Shown: positions 1 through 6,765 of the stretch, one piece after another | How the letters are laid out: every line of letters begins with the position of its first letter | Numbering within the stretch: the first letter of the stretch is position 1 | DNA from: CAYRFQ01 sp964423615 | GTDB taxonomy: Bacteria > Planctomycetota > Planctomycetia > Gemmatales > Gemmataceae | Length of the DNA: 31,059 bases | Reading direction: 5' to 3' | Assembly: GCA_964423615.1 (NCBI GenBank) | Contig: CAYRFQ010000097.1 | Location: 1 to 31,059 of the forward strand | Notes under the pieces: generated by a model | What the model saw: the letters and a program-made list of their open reading frames with translations, nothing else | The model's database searches: none | What the model was told of the DNA's origin: nothing | Position numbers and translations under genes: made by a program

Positions 1-3000
1 GCTTCCACTGACGATCCGCTTACCATCCGGACTGAACGCCACGCTCGTGATAGTGCCCGCGTGTCCTCGATGCGTACGAAGCAACTGTCCTGTTTTGACA
101 TCCCATACTCTGACCCTATCGCTGAAACCACTACTGACGATCCGCTTGCCATCGGGACTGAATCCCACACTGTAGACAAAACTTGTAAGCCCATTGAGCG
201 TTCGGATTTCTTTGCCAGAGTTGGCATCCCAGAACTTGATGGTTCCGTCATGGCTTCCACTGACGACCCGCTTACCATCGGGGCCAAACGACACACTCAA
301 AACAGTGTCCGTGTGCCCATTGAGCGTTTCGATTTCCTTGCCCGTGATGACATCCCAGACCTTGATGGTGTTGTCCCGACTCCCACTGACGATCGATTTG
401 CCATTGGGACTAAATCCCAATGCCATGACATGGTTCGTGTGTCCTCGGAGTGTTCGGATTTCTTTGCCTGTTGTCGCGTCCCAGACCTTGATAGTTTTGT
501 CGTAACTGCCACTGACGACCCGCTTGCCATCGGGGCCAAACGACACACTCCAAACAGTGTCCGTGTGCCCATTCAGTGTTCGTGTTTCTTTGCCTGTTGT
601 CGCGTCCCAGATTTTGACGGTGTTGTCCTTGCTGCCGGTTACGATTCGCTTGCCATCTGGACTGAATGACGCACTGTAGGCAATGTCGGTATGCCCTCGC
701 AGTGCTCGAATTTCTTTGCCTGTTGTCGCGTCCCAAACTTTGATAGTTCCGTCGTCTTGGTTGGCACTGACAATCCGCTTGCCGTTCGAGCTAAACGAGA
801 CGCTCCGCGCGCTGGTCGTATGTGTTTGGAAAAGTGTTCGGATTTCTTTGCCAGTGGCAGGATCCCAGACCTTGATGGACCTCAACGAAGCACCGACGAT
901 TCGTTTACCGTTGGGACTGTAATCCAGCATCTTGGTATATTCGGTGATTGTTCGGATTTCTTTGCCAGTGACAGGATCCCAGACCTTGATGGCACCGTCG
1001 GAGCAAGCCGAGACAATCCGTTTGCCATCGGGACTGAATCTCACGTTGGAGACTGCCTTATTGCCGTGCCCTACGAGTCTGCGAATCGTGTCGCCTGTTG
1101 TGGCATCCCAGACCATTATGCTTCCGTCTGAGCTGCCACCGAGAATCCGCTTGCCATCGGGACTGAATTCTACGGTGAGGAGATTGCCCACATGCCCTTG
1201 GATTGTTCGGATTTCCTTGCCCGTGTCGAGGTCCCAGACCTTCACCGTTTTGTCGAAGCTACCACTGACAATTCGCTGGCCATCCGGGCTGAACGACACG
1301 CACCAAACATAGTCGGTATGTCCTTTTAGTGTTCGAATTAGGTTACCGGTATTGGCATCCCAGACTTTTACCGTATGGTCGCGACTGCCACTAACAATCC
1401 GTTGGCCATTCGGGCTGAATGCGACGCTTTGGATAGCGGCATTGTGACCATTGTGACTTTTGAGCGTGCGGATTTCCTCGCCCGTGTTGGCATCCCAGAC
1501 TTTGATAGATCCCCTGTCGTCGCCGTGGTGGCTCGCGCCAGTCACGATCCTCTGGCTCGTAGGACCAAAAGACACGGACCCGACTCCACTTTTATGTCCT
1601 TTGAGAGTAAGGAGTACCCGCCCCGTTTTGGCATCCCAGATCTTCACTGTCCCATAGCGAGTTCCTCGGCTTGCGGAGACAATGCGTTTTCCGTCAGGAC
1701 TGAAAGCCGCCGCATAGACATAGTCTGTGTGTTTCCGAAAGGTCAAAGTTTCCTGACCCGTTATTGCATCCCAAACCTTCACCGTACTGTCAAATCCCGC
1801 GGACAAGATATGTCGGCCATCGGGACTGAACGCCAGGCAAACGACAGGGGCTTTGTGTCCTTTGAGGGTAAGAGTTTCCTGTCTCGTCGCTACATCCCAA
1901 ACCTTCAACATGTTGCCCTCGGTGTGTGAAACAATCCGTTTGCCGTCAGGGCTAAAAGCGGCACTAAAACCTGGGAATTTTGCCAAATAACCATGAGTCA
2001 GCTTGTTCAGATAATACCACTCGAAACCACGCAAATCCGACTCGTACTTTCGGCGGGGTCCATGGGCCTGGATTAGTTCTCGCATCCGAGCGATACTGTT
2101 ATTATCCCAATCACTCTGCGCCAATCGCATATCGGAGAGATACGCCTGTCGGAGATAGTTCAATTTCGCCTTCCGCTCTTGCTCCCGGGCCCGAGTCTCT
2201 GCCTGTGCTCTATCTTCGGCTTCCTTGGCTTTCCGGTCGGCTCGTAGCTTATCTTGATGAGATCGAATGCCAAACAATGTCGAGATTCCCGTCCCGAGCA
2301 AAAGGACGATCATCACCAACAGTAACGAACTCGCCACCGAAGGGTTACGCTTACACCACCGAACCAACTTCTCACTCTGGCTCAGCGGACGAGCCAGAAT
2401 CGGCTCATCTTCCACAAACCGCTCCATGTCCTCGGCTAGCTCCCGTCCACTCTGATACCGACGACTCGGATCGCGATCGATCGTCTTGTGAACGATCGTT
2501 ATCAAGTCCCGGGGGATGTCGCGATTGAGCTTGCTCAAACGAATAGGTTCTTCGCTGGTGACTTGCTTGATGAGCTTATTCCGATCCTTTTGATCGAAGG
2601 CCGGTCGGAAGGCCAACAGTTCGTAGAGCGTCAGCCCCAGAGAGTAGATGTCACTCCGTGAATCGGTCTTACCTTCGAACGACTCCGGGGGCATGTACCG
2701 CAAAGTCCCGAGGATGTCTCCAGTGTTCGTGAGGTTCTGTTGGTCTTCCGTCTTGGCCAGGCCGAAGTCAGTGATCCAGACTGTCCCCTGCATGTCCAAC
2801 AACAGATTCGATGGCTTGATGTCTCGATGTAGAATCCCTTGGTTGTGGGCATACTCCAGAGCCTCGGCCACCTGCACTCCGATGGTCGCTACGCTTTGCC
2901 AGTAAGTCAGCTTCTTGGTGTTGGGCTTACGTGTTGAGTCGCTCTGGCCCGGCAAGATCGAGGAACCAGAGAGTGAACCACTGTCCGAGTTCACAGGCGT

Positions 3001-3723
3001 GCCTTCTTTCGAGGAGTTGTTGTCCGGTTCGGGAATCGTATCAACAGTGGGATCGTTCGGAGAGTTTCGAAACTCTCCGGTGATCAAGGACCGAGCCAAG
3101 TCAGCTCCCGAAACATCTCTGTGGGCGACATGATGTTGGTTGGGTTGAGGAGTTCCGTTTGAGGAGTTGGGGTGTTGCTTGAGTAACTTGAGTTCTTGGA
3201 TGACCTCGTCGAGTCCGCTACCTTGGATGAACTGCATCACGTAGTAGGCCAATCCCTCGTGCTCGCCAACTCCAAAGACGGGAACAATGTTGGTGTGGTG
3301 GAGTTTGGCAGCGGCCTTGGCCTCGCGTTCGAAGCGACTCTTGTGTTTGGCCTTGAGAAGCATCTTGTCTGGCAAGACCTTCAGGGCCACATGTCGTCCT
3401 AAGGAGACCTGTTCGGCTTCATAGACGATGCCCATGCCGCCGCGACCGATCTCTCGGAGAATGCGGTAGTCGCCCAACTGCTCGAGCACGGGCTCGTCAG
3501 CGGTGCGATTGACCTTTTCACTTCCAAGGATCGATTCATCGTGTTGGGGAGCGAGTCCTTCGACCATCATCATGGCGTCGAAGACTTCGCGAATCTCGTC
3601 GGCGAGGTCCGGATGTCTTGTGATGTATTCCGACACGGTAGGGCGTTCGCCGTTTCGGTAACGTTCGACGAACTCTTCGGCCATTTCGGCGACGATCTCG
3701 GAGTTCGATGTCGGCTCGGACAT
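1..3723 (-). CDS. Ser/Thr protein kinase with C-terminal WD40 propellers (partial, runs off left edge)
   Basis: The frame is open for 1241 codons from ATG 3723 to base 1 and has no stop in the window. Residues 1-60 are the acidic N-terminal segment common in planctomycete kinases. The kinase domain spans about 86-435: GRGGMG at 94-99, VALK lysine near 115, HRDIKPSN from 299, and DFGLAK. The APE motif reads PPE. A polar insert of about 90 residues (Ser/Asn/Pro/Gly-rich, roughly 185-270) splits the lobes. One membrane segment lies at about 463-485, then a charged coil, then at least 15 WD40 repeats ending in VWD, IWD or FWD. So the kinase is cytoplasmic and the propellers probably lie across the membrane. 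The gene follows the sigma factor by 51 bp, as is common for planctomycete ECF/kinase pairs. GGAG sits 6 nt before ATG 3723. An in-frame ATG at 3735 has no such site. Substrates are unknown. Confidence 0.93.
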   Translation of the reverse strand, partial: MSEPTSNSEIVAEMAEEFVERYRNGERPTVSEYITRHPDLADEIREVFDAMMMVEGLAPQHDESILGSEKVNRTADEPVLEQLGDYRILREIGRGGMGIVYEAEQVSLGRHVALKVLPDKMLLKAKHKSRFEREAKAAAKLHHTNIVPVFGVGEHEGLAYYVMQFIQGSGLDEVIQELKLLKQHPNSSNGTPQPNQHHVAHRDVSGADLARSLITGEFRNSPNDPTVDTIPEPDNNSSKEGTPVNSDSGSLSGSSILPGQSDSTRKPNTKKLTYWQSVATIGVQVAEALEYAHNQGILHRDIKPSNLLLDMQGTVWITDFGLAKTEDQQNLTNTGDILGTLRYMPPESFEGKTDSRSDIYSLGLTLYELLAFRPAFDQKDRNKLIKQVTSEEPIRLSKLNRDIPRDLITIVHKTIDRDPSRRYQSGRELAEDMERFVEDEPILARPLSQSEKLVRWCKRNPSVASSLLLVMIVLLLGTGISTLFGIRSHQDKLRADRKAKEAEDRAQAETRAREQERKAKLNYLRQAYLSDMRLAQSDWDNNSIARMRELIQAHGPRRKYESDLRGFEWYYLNKLTHGYLAKFPGFSAAFSPDGKRIVSHTEGNMLKVWDVATRQETLTLKGHKAPVVCLAFSPDGRHILSAGFDSTVKVWDAITGQETLTFRKHTDYVYAAAFSPDGKRIVSASRGTRYGTVKIWDAKTGRVLLTLKGHKSGVGSVSFGPTSQRIVTGASHHGDDRGSIKVWDANTGEEIRTLKSHNGHNAAIQSVAFSPNGQRIVSGSRDHTVKVWDANTGNLIRTLKGHTDYVWCVSFSPDGQRIVSGSFDKTVKVWDLDTGKEIRTIQGHVGNLLTVEFSPDGKRILGGSSDGSIMVWDATTGDTIRRLVGHGNKAVSNVRFSPDGKRIVSACSDGAIKVWDPVTGKEIRTITEYTKMLDYSPNGKRIVGASLRSIKVWDPATGKEIRTLFQTHTTSARSVSFSSNGKRIVSANQDDGTIKVWDATTGKEIRALRGHTDIAYSASFSPDGKRIVTGSKDNTVKIWDATTGKETRTLNGHTDTVWSVSFGPDGKRVVSGSYDKTIKVWDATTGKEIRTLRGHTNHVMALGFSPNGKSIVSGSRDNTIKVWDVITGKEIETLNGHTDTVLSVSFGPDGKRVVSGSHDGTIKFWDANSGKEIRTLNGLTSFVYSVGFSPDGKRIVSSGFSDRVRVWDVKTGQLLRTHRGHAGTITSVAFSPDGKRIVSGS

Positions 3724-3774
3724 GGTTGGCTCCATTGCGAAAACTGTTCCAGGGTAACTGCCTGAAATTTGGTT

Positions 3775-4407
3775 TTACGAATCGCCAAACTCGGGAAACT
3801 CGCTGAGAGTTTGTTTCAATCTCTTGAGGGCTCGGACATAGCGGCTACTCGCACCCGATTTCGACATTCCAAGGACCTGGGCTGCTTCTTCACTGTTGAG
3901 ATGTTCGAAGTGCCTGAGGGCAATGATCTCACGATCGACCGGGTCCATACTATCCAAGACTTCCTGGAGCCGGAGGCGTTGCTCGGCTTTGATGGCTGCC
4001 TCAGAGGGAGTTGTCAGTTGACCCAGCAATTGGGCCGCGAGAGATACAGAATTTGCTGCCGGAAGGGCTCCCCGATAAATGGAAACGTCGCGATTGGCGT
4101 CTCGTTTCTGGGTGTCGAGATGTTGGCGATGGAGCTCGGCGAGCTTCATGCCGGTCATCTGTCGTAACCAGAGAAAGAAAGACATTTCGGGGTTCTGCAA
4201 ATACTCATCGAGCTTTTTAGCTATCTCCAGATAGGCTTCCTGCAAGATGTCCGACGAGTCAATACGCCCCTGGAGTCGTCGGTTAAGACGCAGTCGGAGC
4301 ATCCTCTTTAACCGTTCGGAATGCTGGGAAAAGAGAGTTTGCAGAGCCTGTTCATCGCCAGCCGCGGCACGGCGCACGAGATTGCTTTCGAACTCGGAAT
4401 CGCTCAA
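3775..4407 (-). CDS. ECF-type sigma-70 family RNA polymerase sigma factor
   Basis: This 210-residue protein has the two-domain layout of extracytoplasmic-function sigma factors. Region 2 is at about 45-110 (DSSDILQEAYLEIAKKL, then a WLRQMT helix), for core RNA polymerase and -10 contacts. Region 4 is at about 145-200 (LDSMDPVDREIIALRHFE, then SEEAAQVLGMSKSGASSR), the helix-turn-helix for -35 contacts. It resembles the planctomycete ECF group encoded beside Ser/Thr kinases. The start is TTG 4407, with AAGGAG 9 nt upstream. The first ATG in frame is too far inside region 2. The kinase-WD40 gene follows after 51 bp on the same strand, so co-transcription is likely. No anti-sigma factor is visible. 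Control by the kinase is inference from context. Confidence 0.9.
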   Translation of the reverse strand: MSDSEFESNLVRRAAAGDEQALQTLFSQHSERLKRMLRLRLNRRLQGRIDSSDILQEAYLEIAKKLDEYLQNPEMSFFLWLRQMTGMKLAELHRQHLDTQKRDANRDVSIYRGALPAANSVSLAAQLLGQLTTPSEAAIKAEQRLRLQEVLDSMDPVDREIIALRHFEHLNSEEAAQVLGMSKSGASSRYVRALKRLKQTLSEFPEFGDS

Positions 4408-4969
4408 GCTACTGATCTCCTTACCACTGTAAATGCAATTCCCGCGGATTTGTCCTCACGGAGTTGAGATTTTTTTCGATTTCAACAAAGGTTATCGAGG
4501 CCTGCGCGGTAAAAGTAGCAGGCAGGCTCGGTGTGCCGTTTGCCAGGACAAGAGGAACCGACGGCACACGGGGAACGCGAAATTTCTAGTTGTCCGGTTT
4601 TTCTGTTTGTCGCAGGCATACGCAGCTCGCGTGTACTCAGAAAGCTCTGCCAAGACAATGGTACACGCGAGCCGCGTATGCCTACAAACCGGACAGTCAT
4701 TTATCTTGTGTTCCGAGTGTACCTGCTACTTTTGTCGCGCAGTTCTCAATAATTCACCCTCCGATTGAACCCGCAATTTCTTTGGATACCCGACCCATTC
4801 TTGAGGAGGGCTTATGCAGTCCAGAAATTGACGTTTTCAAATGGAACGCAGTATAGCACGCAGAAAGCATCTTTTCTGGGGGAACGATGTTATAGCACGT
4901 CCTACGAAAAAGCGACCACGTATTGGTTCGTCGTTCCTTTGCGGTGAGAAAACAGACGCGCAACCACCT
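4408..4969. other. Intergenic region holding palindromic element A
   Basis: This 562-bp gap separates the end of the leucine-rich-repeat gene from the start of the sigma factor gene, both on the minus strand. Nearly half is element A (4492-4752), listed separately. The rest (4753-4969) is AT-rich and shows no convincing reading frame, RNA gene or terminator. Minus-strand TATA-like hexamers near 4850-4890 lack a good -35 partner, so I do not call a promoter. Confidence 0.6.
4492..4752. repeat. Palindromic element A: terminal inverted repeats with two internal hairpins
   Basis: The ends are inverted copies of about 38 bp. The left end begins TTATCGAGGCCTGCGCGG and the reversed right end begins TTATTGAGAACTGCGCG. 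Both continue with AAAAGTAGCAGG. Hairpin 1 pairs GTGTGCCGT (4531-4539) with ACGGCACAC (4561-4569). Hairpin 2 is long: 4591-4636 pairs with 4661-4695, from TGTCCGGTTT to CTCGCGTGTAC, with only small interruptions. Elements B and C carry the same ends with hairpin 2 and hairpin 1 respectively. No protein is encoded. It resembles a non-autonomous MITE-like or REP-like element, but mobility is inference. Confidence 0.85.
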
Positions 4970-5845
4970 TTATTTTTTATCGTTCAAGAACACACGCGTG
5001 CCGATTTCACGAAGCGACTTGACTTGTTCGTTCCGAGCTTCCTTGGTGAGCGGGGTTCCATCCAAGTACAGCCGGAGGAACGGACTGAAACGCATGTCGC
5101 CTTTTGCGTCTTTTTCGCACGCTTGAACGAGTGGCGACAGGTCTTTGATGTTGTTTCCTTGGAGCATCAACAGTCGGATTTCTTTGAGGGCTGCGAGTGG
5201 TTTTATGTCGTTGATGTTGTTGTCATCGAGGCCGAGGACGCTCAGGCCATCCAATTTTGCCAGCGGTCCAACGTCCGAGATGTTGTTGTGGCCCAACGAG
5301 AGAGAATTCAGGCGCTTGAGGTTTGTAAGTGGAGACAAGTTGCTCACTTTGTTGTGATCGCCATAGATCGCTGACAATGCGTTGAGTTTGGCGAGCGGAG
5401 TCAGACTCTTGACGTTGTTGTTTGTGATCTCGAGAAATTGCAACGCTTTCAGTTCTTGAAGCGGTCCGAGGTCTTCGATCTGGTTTTTGGCCAAGTCGAG
5501 AGATTGCAATCGAGACAAATTTTTCAAAGGTGATAAATCTTTGATCTGGTTGTCGCTGGCCTCCAGCAACGTCAAGTTGAGACATTTCTCCAGGCCGGTC
5601 AGGTCTTTGATTTTCTTTCCGTTGGCTTTGAGTACGTAAACGTTGGCCAAATTCTTATCGGACAACACTCCTTGACTGTGACGCAAAACGTGCTTGACTG
5701 CGGCCTCCAGATTCTTGTCCTTGAAAGGAGATTTCACAGCAGGCTGCTTCGGCTTTTTGCCTCTGCCTTTCTTTTGAACACCCTCTGCCGACACCAACGG
5801 AAATCCGAACGTCACCAACAATGCCAACAGTAACATGCTTCGCAT
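4970..5845 (-). CDS. Secreted leucine-rich-repeat protein (internalin/SDS22-like repeats)
   Basis: The 291-residue product starts MRSMLLLALLVTFGFPLVSA, a typical signal peptide, followed by a basic stretch (KKGRGKKPK). An N-terminal cap (FKDKNLEAAVKHVL) precedes about eight 22-residue leucine-rich repeats of the form L-x-x-L-x-L-x-x-N-x-I-x-D-L-x-P-L, for example LQSLDLAKNQIEDLGPL. This is the bacterial internalin-like class, which forms a curved binding surface. The C-terminal part (LYLDGTPLTKEARNEQVKSL) closes the solenoid. No cell-wall anchor or further domain is seen, so it is probably periplasmic or extracellular. The frame stays open upstream to 6079, but that extension runs through repeat element D and lacks a signal sequence. 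ATG 5845 with a strong AGGAGG is preferred. The binding partner is unknown. Confidence 0.88.
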   Translation of the reverse strand: MRSMLLLALLVTFGFPLVSAEGVQKKGRGKKPKQPAVKSPFKDKNLEAAVKHVLRHSQGVLSDKNLANVYVLKANGKKIKDLTGLEKCLNLTLLEASDNQIKDLSPLKNLSRLQSLDLAKNQIEDLGPLQELKALQFLEITNNNVKSLTPLAKLNALSAIYGDHNKVSNLSPLTNLKRLNSLSLGHNNISDVGPLAKLDGLSVLGLDDNNINDIKPLAALKEIRLLMLQGNNIKDLSPLVQACEKDAKGDMRFSPFLRLYLDGTPLTKEARNEQVKSLREIGTRVFLNDKK

Positions 5846-5853
5846 CGCAAAAG

Positions 5854-5859
5854 CCTCCT
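5854..5859 (-). promoter_or_regulatory. Ribosome binding site that fixes the LRR gene start
   Basis: AGGAGG on the minus strand lies 8 nt before ATG 5845, inside AAAGGAGG. It places translation start at the signal peptide rather than at the upstream in-frame start near 6079. Confidence 0.8.
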
Positions 5860-5998
5860 TTACTGGAACTCGACGTTTTTGGTTGTGAAGTATTGTCCTC
5901 CAGCCTAACCCGAACAATTGCGATTGAGAAGTGCTTACCCAAAGTCTGAAGGAAGGAGTGATCTGACTGGTTGTGAGTCTGGATTTTGGAATTCTATG

Positions 5999-6053
5999 TT
6001 CGTCGTAGGTACACGCAAGACGCGTGGATTTATTGAGGACTGCGCGGCTAATG
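5999..6053. repeat. Palindromic element D (fragment)
   Basis: Bases 6002-6026 (GTCGTAGGTACACG and following) match the inner arm of hairpin 2 in element B. Bases 6030-6053 (TTATTGAGGACTGCGCGGC) match the terminal repeat of elements A to C, but in the orientation of a left end. So this is a junction of an internal piece and a terminus, either a rearranged or a decayed copy. It lies about 150 bp upstream of the LRR gene start. Confidence 0.65.
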
Positions 6054-6765
6054 AAACGGTCCTGGATCGCCTTTGGCACAAGACGCTCAAAGTTTACCTG
6101 GCCATTCTGACCAGGCTACGATGACCTTGGCCTTCGGCCAAAAGAAAAAAAGAACAACAGACAAACTGCCCAGGCTAGGTTGAACTTGGCTTTCCTCGAT
6201 GTAAGAGCCTCGGCCGTTGGCTCTCCATGAACCGCATAACATGAGCACTCCAAGGGCCAGACACCAGACGGATGTCGAAGGGATGAGAGGCATTCGGCAA
6301 GGTAGAGCGATCAACCGCGGGAAGTGGTGAACCGTCTGGCGTACATTTAGAGACTAAGCGTTTTGGGGTCACAAGGCCTGGACTTGGTCCTACCGCCGAA
6401 ACGGGAGCCGCGAGGGACGGAGCGGTCGTCGAAATTGACTTGCCAGATGAGGCCATTCTCACTCACGTCGCGTCACGGAATACGGCCGTGATTCCCACAG
6501 ACACCTCTTTACCAATCCAAGGACTCACCCCAAAATTCGTCTCGGTGAAAGCTTGGTAGAATCTGTGGTACTTTTGGAGGTAACCGTGCGAAAACAACAG
6601 TCCAACAATACCACCCCGGCTCTTTTTTGCTGTTGTCGGCAAGCAGAACTGTCGCTTTACAAGGCTTTACCGCCGGATCAGAGGTCTGATTCCAACCGGA
6701 ACTGGTTCCACCGATAACAAGACGGATAATTTATCGGGCCGAGACCAGACGCGTGCCTCTCGAAA
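6054..6765. other. Intergenic region without a recognised gene
   Basis: About 710 bp between the upstream side of the LRR gene and the end of the HD-GYP/GGDEF gene. Short frames exist on both strands. One at minus 6314-6087 begins with a hydrophobic, signal-like run (PSTSVWCLALGVLMLCGSW), but its tail looks random and no good ribosome site precedes it. The hairpin TTGGCC-TTC-GGCCAA at about 6127-6141 is followed by A residues, not T residues, so it is not a standard terminator on either strand. Confidence 0.5.

Noticed and set aside
61..1929. Plus-strand reading frames of 60-200 codons across the WD40 region
   Set aside because: They are the antisense of repeated WD40 codons and repeat the same shadow peptides every 126 bp. 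The minus frame is the coherent protein.
4970..6079. Longer 369-residue version of the LRR protein
   Set aside because: The extension passes through repeat element D, lacks a signal peptide at its start and ignores the strong AGGAGG before ATG 5845.
6127..6150. Hairpin TTGGCC-TTC-GGCCAA as an intrinsic terminator
   Set aside because: It is followed by A residues on the plus strand, and the T-tract lies before the stem on the minus strand, so neither direction fits.
6087..6558. Minus frame with a signal-like N-terminus and a plus stop-free stretch over the same bases
   Set aside because: Neither has a good ribosome site or a recognisable family, and the tails look random. The plus stretch has no start codon.
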